From assembly GCF_029989365.1 (NCBI RefSeq), contig NZ_JAPRAQ010000012.1, positions 1-64,000 on the forward strand: 64,000 bases of DNA, in the 5' to 3' direction. Of this stretch, positions 15,691 to 23,312 are shown piece by piece. This stretch comes from Bradyrhizobium sp. Arg816 (GTDB lineage Bacteria > Pseudomonadota > Alphaproteobacteria > Rhizobiales > Xanthobacteraceae). Under the pieces are notes generated by a model that did no database searches, was not told where the DNA came from, and saw only the letters and a list, made by a program, of their open reading frames with translations. Positions within the stretch are counted from its first letter, which is position 1. Each line of letters begins with the position of its first letter. The position numbers and the translations under genes are program-made.

Positions 15691-16038
15691 ATGATGAAAA
15701 AATTACTGCTGATGTCTGCGGCCGCTGCGCTGCTCTCGACCGCTGCGATGGCCCAGTCTACGGTTGTAACAACCACCGGCACCGGCCATACCGCCGCCGT
15801 GCAAATCGAGCCGGAATACCGCACCAAGATCCGCTCCTATGTGACGGAGCACAAAATTCGGCCCATCGAGAGCCGTGAGAAGATCGTCGTCGGCTCGCCG
15901 GTGCCGCGCGAAGTCGAGCTTGAGGCGGTTCCCACCGATTGGGGCCCTTCGCTGACCAGGTACCGGTATGTCTACTCGGGCGAACGCGTGATGCTGGTCG
16001 ATCCATCGACGCGCACGGTCGTGCAGGAAATCGACTAG
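15691..16038 (+). CDS. DUF1236 exported protein
   Basis: 115 aa. A clean signal peptide (MMKKLLLMSAAAALLSTAAM-AQ) is followed by a DUF1236 body: RTKIRSYVTEHKIRPI, REKIVVGSPVPREVELEAVP, YRYVYSGERVMLVDPSTRTV. This domain occurs as single or tandem copies in secreted proteins of Rhizobiales and has no known function. AAGGAG lies before the double ATG (15691/15694). A 13-bp hairpin terminator follows. Expression as a single-gene unit is likely. Confidence 0.88.
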   Translation: MMKKLLLMSAAAALLSTAAMAQSTVVTTTGTGHTAAVQIEPEYRTKIRSYVTEHKIRPIESREKIVVGSPVPREVELEAVPTDWGPSLTRYRYVYSGERVMLVDPSTRTVVQEID

Positions 16039-16045
16039 ATCCTTC

Positions 16046-16077
16046 GAGGCGGGTCGCTGAAAGAAGCGGCCCGCCTC
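16046..16077 (+). terminator. Hairpin terminator after the DUF1236 gene
   Basis: A 13-bp stem (16046-16058 with 16065-16077, one G-T pair) and a 6-base loop, GAAAGA. No T-run follows. Confidence 0.6.
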
Positions 16078-16129
16078 ACGTCAATCCGGCCCGCCGATAA
16101 TCTGATTCCTTCTTTGCGAGCGGCCGTCC

Positions 16130-16543
16130 ATGCCAATCATTCGATATTTCGTATTCGTCGGCGGGCTGCTGCTGGCGCTGCTCTTCGCTGCGGACCGGTA
16201 CCTGCCAGCGCCCGTCGAGCGTACGGCTGCGGCCTATCCCGACAGGACCATCATCCGGATCAACTCGGCGAGAAGCCTTCCGGAGAAGATCGTCTTCGAC
16301 ACGCGTCCGCGTGACGATGTGCCGAAGATTGCGCACGCCGACCAGATCGCCGAACCCCAGCAGCAAGTCCGCGAAGCCATGGCCGCTATGCCTGCAGCAC
16401 CTCCCGCCCAGATCAAGAAAGAACCGCCTATCCGCGTCTACGCGGTCACGCATCCGAAGCGGTCGGCAGGACTGTCCAAAAGGGCGCCCGAACGAAGGCT
16501 TGCCTTTGATCGGCAAGACCCATTTTCCGGCGGCTGGAGGTGA
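16130..16543 (+). CDS. Hypothetical single-pass membrane protein
   Basis: 137 aa. One N-terminal membrane helix (IIRYFVFVGGLLLALLFAAD) anchors a proline/arginine-rich periplasmic tail (RTIIRINSARSLPEKIVFDT, PPAQIKKEPPIRVYAVTHPK). This layout, with an I-R-I-x-S-x-x-x-x-P-E-x-V-x-F-D-T block after the helix, is a small conserved rhizobial family of unknown role. A strong bidirectional terminator separates it from the convergent gene at 16624. Confidence 0.65.
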   Translation: MPIIRYFVFVGGLLLALLFAADRYLPAPVERTAAAYPDRTIIRINSARSLPEKIVFDTRPRDDVPKIAHADQIAEPQQQVREAMAAMPAAPPAQIKKEPPIRVYAVTHPKRSAGLSKRAPERRLAFDRQDPFSGGWR

Positions 16544-16571
16544 GCGGGGTTTTCGCGCGTAAGGCAAAGGG

Positions 16572-16601
16572 AAAGGCCGCGCCTTTGGGAGCGCGGCCTT
16601 T
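16572..16601. terminator. Bidirectional hairpin terminator
   Basis: Perfect 11-bp stem AAAGGCCGCGC (16572-16582) with GCGCGGCCTTT (16591-16601), 8-base loop, T-rich on the plus side and A-rich on the other, placed between convergent genes. Confidence 0.8.
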
Positions 16602-16623
16602 GTTGCGTTTGGATCGACCGGTT

Positions 16624-16965
16624 TCACCAATGGGGGTGATGCCAGCAGTGCCGCACGGCCGGATAAGATCCGCGGTAGTAGGCATAGGAGGGGCGGACAA
16701 CACGGCGATAGCGATGGCCGTAGGAGCCCGGCCCCGTGTAGTACGTGGTAGTGTAGCCGCCGCCCCAGCGGTACGGCTCATCGTATCCGTGGTCGTAGGC
16801 GTAGGGGCCGCCATAATAGCCCGCTCCATAGTAGTAGCCATAGCCGGGCCCCCAGCCGTAAGCCGAGGAGGCAAGCCCGCCGATCACGGCCCCTGCGACC
16901 AAGCCGCCCGCGATGCCGGGTCCCCAGCCGCCCAGCCTGAATGCGCGGCTGGCTATGGAATCGGA
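16624..16965 (-). pseudogene. Gly/Tyr-rich surface-type protein lacking its N-terminus
   Basis: The reverse frame reads LGGWGPGIAGGLVAGAVIGG, then LASSAYGWGPGYGYYYGAGY and ends VRHCWHHPHW. A glycine-zipper-like membrane stretch and a Gly/Tyr/Trp/His-rich tail are typical of exported rhizobial proteins that begin with a signal peptide and a His/Gly-rich segment. Here the frame upstream of about 16965 is instead antisense to an HlyD remnant, giving an Arg/Ser/Pro-rich, non-signal N-terminus (start 17034). The real start appears to have been removed by the same junction that cut HlyD. Confidence 0.55.
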
Positions 16966-16976
16966 GGTCGGACACG

Positions 16977-17491
16977 ACCGTCGCGCAGATCCAGGCCTAG
17001 CTTGACCAGGCCAAATGGGAGCTCGAGCAAACAACGATCCGTGCCGTCGGCGACGGCGTTGTTACGATCATGGCCCTGGCGGTTGGAGACCGCGCCATGC
17101 CGGCGCGATCGGTAATGTCGTTCGTCGTCACGGACGATATCCTCATCACGGGCATGTTCCCCCCAAACGGATTCAAGACCATCAAGCCCGGCGCCCGCGT
17201 CGAGCTCGTGTTCGACGACGTCCCGGCCGCATCCACGAAGCGACGGTCGGGGCCATCCCGCAGGGCGTGGGGCAGGGCCAGATCGCGGTCTCGGGTACGC
17301 TGGCGCGCGTCGGCTCGATCGGCGGCGCCAAGGTCTATCCGGCTGTCATTTCCGTACCGAAAACCATCGACCGCAGTCAGCTCAAGCTCGGCATGCCCGG
17401 CACCGCCACCGTGTTCGCGGACAACGCCGGCGTCATCGGCTTGCTCATGTCGATCCTGGTGTGGATCGGCTCGTACACGGCATATTTATAG
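16977..17491 (+). pseudogene. HlyD-family membrane-fusion protein, headless, with stop and frameshift
   Basis: The plus strand enters HlyD homology at TVAQIQA, then TAG (16998-17000), then LDQAKWELEQTTIRAVGDGV, the end of the coiled hairpin and the lipoyl-like strand. It continues FVVTDDILITGMFPPNGFKT and IKPGARVELVFDDVP. One base is missing near 17222, and the next frame carries GRIHEATVGAIPQGVGQGQI through AGVIGLLMSILVWIGSYTAY. The N-terminal membrane helix and first half are gone. Intact relatives are periplasmic adaptors of drug-efflux pumps. Confidence 0.75.
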
Positions 17492-17551
17492 ACGCCTCCC
17501 TTTCACTGCCGGCTCCAATCGGAAGTCAATCCAGGTGTCCCCGGAGAAAAA

Positions 17552-17979
17552 ATGAGTCTTCGATCTACAGGCGCTACTGCGGGCATCGTCTCGGTCACTC
17601 TTCTCGCCCTCTTGTCCTCGGGCGCCCGCGGCTACGCTCAGCAATCGACAGGCCAATTGTTGATATCATCGGGGTAACCCATCGCCGCCACCACGCCGGA
17701 GATGTTGAATTGGCTGATGTCGTTTCCACCCAATCAGTTCCAACTGCGGCAAAGGGACGGGCGTCCTACTATGTCTACGCGGATCCCTCCGGATGCACCT
17801 GTGCGTATGTCGGCAGCGTGGCCGCCATGAATAAATATCGCGCCAGTTATGGCGCATTGCCGCCAGATACGCTCTTAGCAGGTGGCTTTACGGATCCCGA
17901 GCAGAACCTGATCAACAGCATGGACAACGACGAGGCGTCGGCCCAATTCAACAACGACGTGTTCGGTCCGGACTTTTGA
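17552..17979 (+). pseudogene. Secreted small protein, broken by stop and frame change
   Basis: ATG 17552 (GGAG 8 bases before) opens a signal peptide (MSLRSTGATAGIVSVTLLAL, LSSGARGYAQQ) but meets TAA at 17675-17677. A different frame from about 17750 reads GRASYYVYADPSGCTCAYVG, SVAAMNKYRASYGALPPDTL and ends NNDVFGPDF at 17979. The second part has good protein character, with a paired-Cys motif (CTC). Together they look like one exported protein interrupted by at least one frameshift. If the two parts are unrelated, the second is a fragment without a start. Confidence 0.45.
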
Positions 17980-18107
17980 ATACCCCTATGGTTGACCGGT
18001 GAAGCTGGTTACGCTCCAATTGCATGCCAGTGCACAGAAAGAGCGCCTTTCGGCCGGGATAAGTCGAGGGGTGAGACTGGCAAGTCTTTGATTGTTCTCA
18101 ACCCGTG

Positions 18108-18157
18108 GCTGTCTCTTAATCAGCGGATCGCAGGTTCGAGCCCTGGTGCGCCCACCA
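18108..18157 (+). tRNA. tRNA-Lys (CTT), 3' fragment with CCA
   Basis: An anticodon arm GCTGT-CTCTTAA-TCAGC (anticodon CTT at 18115-18117), variable loop, T-arm GCAGG-TTCGAGC-CCTGG with one mismatched pair, acceptor 3' strand TGCGCCC, discriminator A and encoded CCA (18155-18157). The D-arm and acceptor 5' strand are absent. A 7-bp hairpin (18160-18177, GGAAAAT/ATTTTCC) follows, as would a tRNA terminator. Not a working tRNA; most likely an integration scar. Confidence 0.6.
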
Positions 18158-18159
18158 AA

Positions 18160-18177
18160 GGAAAATCATTATTTTCC
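18160..18177 (+). terminator. Small perfect hairpin after the tRNA-Lys fragment
   Basis: GGAAAAT-catt-ATTTTCC, a 7-bp perfect stem 2 bases after CCA. It may be the original tRNA terminator. Confidence 0.45.
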
Positions 18178-18303
18178 AAGACCTTCGTGGAGGGGGTGCC
18201 GAGATCAGGCAGTGCAATCACTATGATCGTGCGACGAATGCCCACTTTCGGTCGGATAAGCCCAGTGGTGCGACCAGTAAGTCATTGCTTGTTCTCAGCC
18301 CGG

Positions 18304-18320
18304 GCTGACTCTTAATCAGC
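18304..18320 (+). tRNA. tRNA-Lys (CTT), anticodon arm only
   Basis: GCTGA-CTCTTAA-TCAGC, a perfect 5-bp stem with a 7-base loop carrying anticodon CTT. The sequence after it is unrelated to a tRNA. Second unit of the repeat at 18048-18325. Confidence 0.5.
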
Positions 18321-18499
18321 GGCTCCATCGGAAGTCTGTGCGACCAACTCCAATCGGCACGCGCGGCCCCGTCACTTTCGGAAGGTCCGCCCTGCGAGAG
18401 GCGCTTCTTTATTTGGAAAGAGCTGCCAAGCTATTGATATTTTTGAAGTGCGTTTTGGCCCATTTTTCCAAATGCGCTTTGAAATCGTTGCATAATCAA

Positions 18500-18549
18500 G
18501 CGGGTTTTGATTCCGCCATTCGGAGGTTCGATCCCTCCCGCCCCAGCCA
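18500..18549 (+). tRNA. tRNA-Gln (TTG), 3' fragment with CCA (scar copy A)
   Basis: Anticodon arm GCGGG-TTTTGAT-TCCGC (anticodon TTG), variable loop CATTC, perfect T-arm GGAGG-TTCGATC-CCTCC, acceptor 3' strand CGCCCCA, discriminator G and CCA. The A72-G73-CCA end is diagnostic of bacterial tRNA-Gln. The D-arm and 5' acceptor strand are missing. About 80 bases downstream (to 18628) match the flank of copy B at 23159, and about 40 bases upstream match the flank of copy C at 26216. Confidence 0.7.
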
Positions 18550-18703
18550 GCTGATATTGCTTGCTAAATTGCCTTTTTGATTGCTTGATTTGGAAACGGT
18601 GCGCTGCGCTGCCCGTTGAAGAGAGATCGATATTTCGTTCGTCGCCCATCTCTCATGCTCGCTCTGGACTTGCGCTTGTCGTGGCTGGCCGGGTTGGAGC
18701 CGA

Positions 18704-19777
18704 TCAGTTGGCCCGCCATTCACTCGGCGCTGCGCCTGACCAGCGCTGAAACGCATGCGTGAAGCTGCTGGGATCGGCGTAGCCGAGCGCGAGAGCGATA
18801 TTGGTGACATCCATCCTTGTGCCTGCGAGCAATTGCCGAGCAACTTCGAAGCGTGCTTCGTTGACCAATTGGCGGAAGCTCTTGCCCTCTGCTTGCAGTC
18901 GTCGGTTCAGAGTCCGGGGTTGCATGGACATCTCGCTCGCGACCGCTTCCAGCGAGATATCAGGAAAAATCACGCGAGCACGAAGCATGCGGGTCACCGT
19001 GTGCGTCACGGTTGGTTGCTCGACGGCCCAATAGGCGGCAACCGCCTTTTCCAATATCTGGCGCAGTTCGCGATCTGCGCCGCGAACAGGACGGCTGAGC
19101 AAACTTGTAGGGAAAGCCAATGCGTACTGTTCTGCATCGAACCGCGGTGTAAAGCCGAAGAACCGGCAATAGGGAGCCGTATTGCCGGGGGCTCGACGAG
19201 AAAGCAGGATCTCGTCGGGCACCAGGTCCACCAGTTCTCTCGCCATGTTAAATGCCACCGCCATCGCGCCGTCGCTGATTTGCTCGATTGCTTTCAGGCC
19301 CGGATGATGGACGGCGTATCCCCAGAAAGCGATGTCATTCTGGATCACCAGATAAGCAACAGCACCGTGCACATAGCGTCGCTGGTTGGTGCATAGATCC
19401 AAGATCGCATCCTTGAACGTTGGGGCAGTCCGCATCAATCGTCCTACCAATCCAAGACTGGCGGTCGATGACCGTTGCCCAACGAGAAGTCCGAAATGCT
19501 CACATCCTGTCGCAGCAACGCAAGCCTGTACAAGGCGGTCGAGTTCGGCGAACGAGAGTGAATTTTCAGGACTCCGCAGCACGTCAGGATTGATACCGGC
19601 ACCGACGATCACCGTCGCCGGATCCTGCCCCATGTCCCGCAAGACCTGGGGGAGTTCGACCAAAACTCCGATACGTTGCTGCCCTTCCATCATTGCAACT
19701 CGTTGGGAGCCCAGCCCATAGAGAACAGCATCTTCAGCGATAGGAAGTCTTGCCAAATCTGTGTCGTAAAATAGCAA
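18704..19777 (-). CDS. AraC-family transcriptional regulator
   Basis: 357 aa. An N-terminal AraC-type ligand region of the OruR/ArgR-like group (about 40-230: GVLVELPQVLRDMGQDPATV, SLSFAELDRLVQACVAATGC, NQRRYVHGAVAYLV) is followed by a double helix-turn-helix at 260-355 (ISLEAVASEMSMQPRTLNRR, LQAEGKSFRQLVNEARFEVA, MDVTNIALALGYADPSSFTH, AFQRWSGAAPSEWR). Alternative starts M29/M30 (about 19693) would fit the family better and put the FNR-type box at 19788 about 95 bases upstream. It is divergent from the VOC-BKACE-CMD genes and is probably their regulator. Confidence 0.88.
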   Translation of the reverse strand: MLFYDTDLARLPIAEDAVLYGLGSQRVAMMEGQQRIGVLVELPQVLRDMGQDPATVIVGAGINPDVLRSPENSLSFAELDRLVQACVAATGCEHFGLLVGQRSSTASLGLVGRLMRTAPTFKDAILDLCTNQRRYVHGAVAYLVIQNDIAFWGYAVHHPGLKAIEQISDGAMAVAFNMARELVDLVPDEILLSRRAPGNTAPYCRFFGFTPRFDAEQYALAFPTSLLSRPVRGADRELRQILEKAVAAYWAVEQPTVTHTVTRMLRARVIFPDISLEAVASEMSMQPRTLNRRLQAEGKSFRQLVNEARFEVARQLLAGTRMDVTNIALALGYADPSSFTHAFQRWSGAAPSEWRAN

Positions 19778-20084
19778 GCAGCCACTTTTGATTTAGATCA
19801 AATGGGTGGGGGCGGCGTCGCCCCAGGCTTTGGATTTTCACAATCCAATTGTGCAGCACGGCAGGGGTGCGGCAATGGGTATTGCAAGTGTAAATTTGAG
19901 AGCAGCAGCAGGATTGCGCGCGATCGTGCGTTGGCTCCACCTCCGCGCTTCGCTTTGCTGCTGATCACGACTCTCCTCGGGTCTACTGCCGAAGCGCTCG
20001 ACCAAATATCGCTGCAGCTCAGTTCATGAGTTGCGCACTAGCGACCGCTTGAGATGCGCCGCCAGAAATTGAGGGATTGGATTT
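19778..20084. promoter_or_regulatory. Divergent promoter region between AraC regulator and VOC operon
   Basis: Contains the FNR/FixK-type box (19788-19801) and a short inverted sequence near 19846. No gene recognised. Confidence 0.5.
19788..19801. promoter_or_regulatory. FNR/FixK-type binding site
   Basis: TTGATTTAGATCAA is a perfect TTGAT-N4-ATCAA palindrome, the consensus for Crp/Fnr-type FixK and FnrN proteins that act under low oxygen. It lies 11 bases before the longest AraC start and about 95 bases before a likelier internal start. Confidence 0.6.
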
Positions 20085-20474
20085 ATGACCAGCCTCTTGA
20101 CCCATTTTGAAATCTACGGCGATGACCCCGCAAAACTCGCGCAGTTCTACGCCGGCCTGTTCGGTTGGCAGATCGAAAAGGCGCCGGGCGTCGATTATTG
20201 GCGGATTCAAACCGAACCGAAGAGCGGCAACGGTTTCGACGGAGGCTTGACGTATCGCCCCGTGGACGGTCCCGGCTCCTGGCGGAATTACGTAACTGTC
20301 GCTTCAGTAGACGCCGCACTCGCCCAGGCGGAATGCATGGGCGCGAGCATTGTACGCCCGAAAACAGCGGTCCCCAGAACCGGTTGGTACGCAGTTCTTG
20401 CGGACCCGCAGGGAAATTCCTTCGCCATTTGGCAGGCTGACACCACTGCATTTCCACCGCCGGAACCGGACTAA
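20085..20474 (+). CDS. VOC-family (glyoxalase-fold) protein
   Basis: 129 aa. One glyoxalase-fold domain: LLTHFEIYGDDPAKLAQFYA, GLFGWQIEKAPG, then NYVTVASVDAALAQAECMGA and the closing GWYAVLADPQGNSFAIWQA. The pattern is that of small VOC proteins with metal-ligand His at the first strand (THFE) and Glu/Gln region at the end. Soluble, cytosolic. It is the first gene of a plus-strand group with the BKACE enzyme (76 bases on). Its role, possibly an isomerase or dioxygenase on the same substrate, is an inference from position. Confidence 0.8.
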   Translation: MTSLLTHFEIYGDDPAKLAQFYAGLFGWQIEKAPGVDYWRIQTEPKSGNGFDGGLTYRPVDGPGSWRNYVTVASVDAALAQAECMGASIVRPKTAVPRTGWYAVLADPQGNSFAIWQADTTAFPPPEPD

Positions 20475-20549
20475 CGCGGCAACCGGATCGTCCGGAGCAA
20501 TACGGGAGTGTTCGCCGCAACGGGAGTCACATCAACCACGGAGATAAGC

Positions 20550-21692
20550 ATGTACTACACCGATGATTCGATTTTGCCCGAGAACATGGCGCCCCTGATC
20601 ATCACCGCGGCCCCGTACGGGCCGGAGTGGATACCCGGCGATGCCGATATCCCGGTGACGTGGGATGAACAGGTTCAGGCCGCGGTGGACTGCTATAACG
20701 CCGGAGCCACGATGCTCCACGTGCATGTGCGCGATCCCGCCACGGGTCACGGATCAGTGGATTTCGAGCAGTTCAACTACTTCATCGGACGGCTGAAGAA
20801 GGCCGTGCCGAAGATGATCCTGCAGGTCGGCGGCTCGATCTCGTTTTCACCCAAGTCGGCCGACGCGAAGGCGAAGTGGCTCGACTATGATACGCGGCAT
20901 ATGCTCACGGAGCTCGATCCGAAGCCGGAATGCGTCACTGTGGCGACCGGAACGACCCAGTGGGACATCATGTCCTGGATGTCGGCCGACGACATCAAGG
21001 GGACGCATCTCGAGAACAATCCGAAGGTTCAAGCGGCATGGGCAGGCATGTGGGTTGATGCGGGCCCGGCCTTTTACCTCGAGCACCTGAAGCGGCTGAG
21101 AAAGAATCGGATTCAGCCCTACTTCGTCCCGGCTCATGTTCATCAGCTCGAGCTCATCGAGCGGCTGATCCGCGCCGGCGTGTACATGGGTCCCATGAAC
21201 CTCGCCATTGCCGGTTATGGTGGCGGCACGCTGGGCCGCAATCCCTACCACTGGATGGAATTCCTTCGCCAGGTTCCGCAGGGTGCGAGTGCGACCTTCT
21301 GGACCAGCATGCGCGGGCTGATCCCGATCTCCGCCATGGCGATCGTGCTCGGGCAGCACGTGCGTGTCGGCAACGAGGACAATCTGTGGGGCCCGGACAA
21401 GGAACGCCGGACCACGGTGCAGCAGATCGAAGGTGCCGTGCGCATCTGCAAGGAGTTCGGTCGCAAGGTCGCGACCGCCGAGGAAGCGCGCCAGATCATG
21501 AAGATCGGCGTCTGGTATGACAGCGTCGAGGAGACGCTGCACAATCTTGGCCTGCCGCCGACCCGTAAGGACGGCCAGACTGGCTTCCTGGTATGGGAGA
21601 CTGACGGCAAGAAGGCGGTCGCAAAGACCGGTGGCGACTCTCACCCCATGGCCTACTGCATGGTGCCGCCGGCGCAGGTGGCGGCGGAGTAG
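20550..21692 (+). CDS. BKACE (beta-keto acid cleavage enzyme) family protein
   Basis: 380 aa from ATG 20550. The zinc-binding HVHVRDPATGHGS motif lies near residue 56, preceded by LIITAAPYGPEW, and followed by MILQVGGSISFSP, ELDPKPECVTVATGTTQWDI and GRNPYHWMEFL. BKACE enzymes condense a beta-keto acid with acetyl-CoA and split it to acetoacetate and an acyl-CoA (the founder Kce acts in lysine fermentation). At 380 residues it is longer than the typical 270-310 aa, suggesting a divergent subgroup with unknown substrate. The annotated start leaves out 14 non-homologous codons. Confidence 0.85.
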   Translation: MYYTDDSILPENMAPLIITAAPYGPEWIPGDADIPVTWDEQVQAAVDCYNAGATMLHVHVRDPATGHGSVDFEQFNYFIGRLKKAVPKMILQVGGSISFSPKSADAKAKWLDYDTRHMLTELDPKPECVTVATGTTQWDIMSWMSADDIKGTHLENNPKVQAAWAGMWVDAGPAFYLEHLKRLRKNRIQPYFVPAHVHQLELIERLIRAGVYMGPMNLAIAGYGGGTLGRNPYHWMEFLRQVPQGASATFWTSMRGLIPISAMAIVLGQHVRVGNEDNLWGPDKERRTTVQQIEGAVRICKEFGRKVATAEEARQIMKIGVWYDSVEETLHNLGLPPTRKDGQTGFLVWETDGKKAVAKTGGDSHPMAYCMVPPAQVAAE

Positions 21693-21776
21693 AAGCCGGC
21701 GCCGGGCCCTGCGTTTCATCGATGCGGGGCCCGGCAGCATTGGCGAGACTGCGCAGTTCTCATTCGAGGTGCCCAG

Positions 21777-22559
21777 ATGACGCGAAATCAGCGTGCCGAA
21801 CAGACGACCGCAATCGGTTCGTCGCATCAGTCGGGTCCATGGGATGCAGCAGTTGTGAGTAAGCTCCTCGAATGGGACCCTACCTGGACTCGGGCGTGCG
21901 TGAAGATGACCACCAATCCCTGCGCTCGGGAGGTCCTGCCTGGCAAGCTCATTGAGTTGGTCAGTGTCGCCCTCAATGCCTGCACGAACCTCAACCCGGA
22001 GGGCACGCGCCGTCACATTCGCGCCGCGCTCGAAGCGGGCGCGACGCGGGATGAAGTTCTCACGGTCCTCAAGATGGCGTCCGCGATGTCGATTCACTCA
22101 TGCAGCCTGGGTGCACCCATCCTGCTCGAAGAAGCCAAGGCAGCGGGCGTGAGCCCATCGAAGAAACAGGCGCCCACGACGCTGGCCTGCGACAAGATGA
22201 AAACAGTAGGACAGTGGAATGCCGCATGGGATCCATTTTACGAGCTCGATCCTGCCTGGACCGATGAATTCATGGCGACCGGAGTCGGAATCTACGGCAA
22301 CGGCGTGTTCTCTCCCAAGGAGATCGAGCTTCTGAGCATCGCTTTCGATGCGTCCTACACGCACATGTACGCACCGGGCACGCGCCGGCACATCAAAGGC
22401 GCCCTCAAAGCAGGCGCGGTAGTGGAAGAGATCATGGAGGTGCTGAAGCTCTGCGTCGTTCAGGGCGTTCAGGCCTGCAATCTCGGAATTCCGATTCTCG
22501 CGGAGGAGTTAGAGCGATCGGAGCCAGCAGACACAGATATGTCGGTCGGAAGGAAATGA
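21777..22559 (+). CDS. Two-domain carboxymuconolactone decarboxylase-like protein
   Basis: 260 aa with two related halves. Half 1: VLPGKLIELVSVALNACTNL, GTRRHIRAALEAGATRDEVL. Half 2: FSPKEIELLSIAFDASYTHM, APGTRRHIKGALKAGAVVEE. Each has the CMD/AhpD helical fold (E-L-x-x-x-A.. and H-I-x-x-A-L-x-x-G-A). The usual AhpD CxxC redox pair is not present, pointing to a decarboxylase-like or scaffold role. It follows the BKACE gene by 84 bases and looks co-transcribed. Reaction unknown. Confidence 0.8.
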   Translation: MTRNQRAEQTTAIGSSHQSGPWDAAVVSKLLEWDPTWTRACVKMTTNPCAREVLPGKLIELVSVALNACTNLNPEGTRRHIRAALEAGATRDEVLTVLKMASAMSIHSCSLGAPILLEEAKAAGVSPSKKQAPTTLACDKMKTVGQWNAAWDPFYELDPAWTDEFMATGVGIYGNGVFSPKEIELLSIAFDASYTHMYAPGTRRHIKGALKAGAVVEEIMEVLKLCVVQGVQACNLGIPILAEELERSEPADTDMSVGRK

Positions 22560-22611
22560 TCTTTGCTGGAGTAAATGGGCCGAGAGGCATTGGGTGTCGG
22601 GAGGTCGGACG

Positions 22612-23145
22612 ATGGTCGGCGATCAACTCAACCAATTCAAAGAGAAAGGCCTCAGAGAGCTGAGGAGACTCTTCTGGATATTTGCATATCTCTGGGTCCT
22701 GCTCGGCCTATTCGCTCTTCACAAATCGATCATTCTGAACCTGCCCGACCCGTTCTATCATCAGGGGTTCGCAGTCATAAATGCTCTGGTGCTGGCAAAG
22801 GTCATCTATTTCGCCGAAGCCTTCAACGTCGCAGACAATCTCAAGAGCAGACCTTTAGTCTACCCGATCACATACAGGTCTGCCGTATTTTCTCTGATGC
22901 TGATTTTGTTCCACCTCATTGAGGAGGTCCTCGCAGGAGCGTGGCATGGAAAGCCGGTCGCTGAAAGCCTCGCTGCTTCCGGCGCTGGAAGTGCAAAGGA
23001 AATTCTTGTCTTCGGCCTGATCATGTTCGTCGCGTTGATGCCGTTCTTCGCATTGAGAGAAATAGCCAGAGATATCGGCGACGGTAGATTGTTCGAACAG
23101 TTCTTTGTGCGAAGAAGCACATATGCTCCGTTGCAATCCCAATAG
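22612..23145 (+). CDS. Hypothetical membrane protein (four TM)
   Basis: 177 aa. The ATG at 22612 follows GGGAGG. Four hydrophobic segments: FWIFAYLWVLLGLFALHKSI, FAVINALVLAKVIYFAEAFN, YRSAVFSLMLILFHLIEEVL and EILVFGLIMFVALMPFFALR. No transporter signature. The His/Glu pair in LFHLIEEVLAG could bind metal but that is a guess. It begins about 50 bases after the CMD-type gene. A tRNA-Gln scar (copy B) begins 14 bases after its stop. Confidence 0.65.
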   Translation: MVGDQLNQFKEKGLRELRRLFWIFAYLWVLLGLFALHKSIILNLPDPFYHQGFAVINALVLAKVIYFAEAFNVADNLKSRPLVYPITYRSAVFSLMLILFHLIEEVLAGAWHGKPVAESLAASGAGSAKEILVFGLIMFVALMPFFALREIARDIGDGRLFEQFFVRRSTYAPLQSQ

Positions 23146-23158
23146 GCGAAGCATTCGG

Positions 23159-23192
23159 CCATTCGGAGGTTCGATCCCTCCCGCCCCGGCCA
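23159..23192 (+). tRNA. tRNA-Gln 3' end, scar copy B
   Basis: Variable loop, perfect T-arm GGAGG-TTCGATC-CCTCC, acceptor 3' strand with one change (CGCCCCG), then G-CCA. Shorter than copy A: the anticodon arm is missing. The downstream flank (to about 23271) matches that of copy A, including a shared AAGAGAGATCG. Confidence 0.6.
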
Positions 23193-23312
23193 GGTGATAT
23201 TGCTCGTCAAATCGCCTTCTCCGTTGCTTTATTTGGAAATGGCGCAGTCCGCTGCTGTTAAAGAGAGATCGGGCAGCGACAGCGGCACGGTGAGGCCGTT
23301 GGCGATTGACGG

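Larger units (their letters stand above)
18048..18325. repeat. Imperfect tandem repeat ending in tRNA-Lys(CTT) sequence
   Basis: Bases 18048-18129 and 18246-18325 align at roughly 80% by eye (both contain ctttcgg, gataag, gttctca and end in CTCTTAATCAGCGG). Each unit leads into the anticodon arm of a tRNA-Lys with anticodon CTT. Confidence 0.6.

Noticed and set aside
18086..18099. TTGATTGTTCTCAA, resembling an FNR/FixK site
   Set aside because: It lies inside the tRNA-Lys repeat unit, has an imperfect half (CTCAA) and does not stand before a gene.
18431..18649. Reverse-strand ORF with AGAGGIEPPNGG
   Set aside because: It is the antisense of the tRNA-Gln scar; the same peptide appears opposite all three scars (also 22855-23316 and the start of the 25055-26257 frame).
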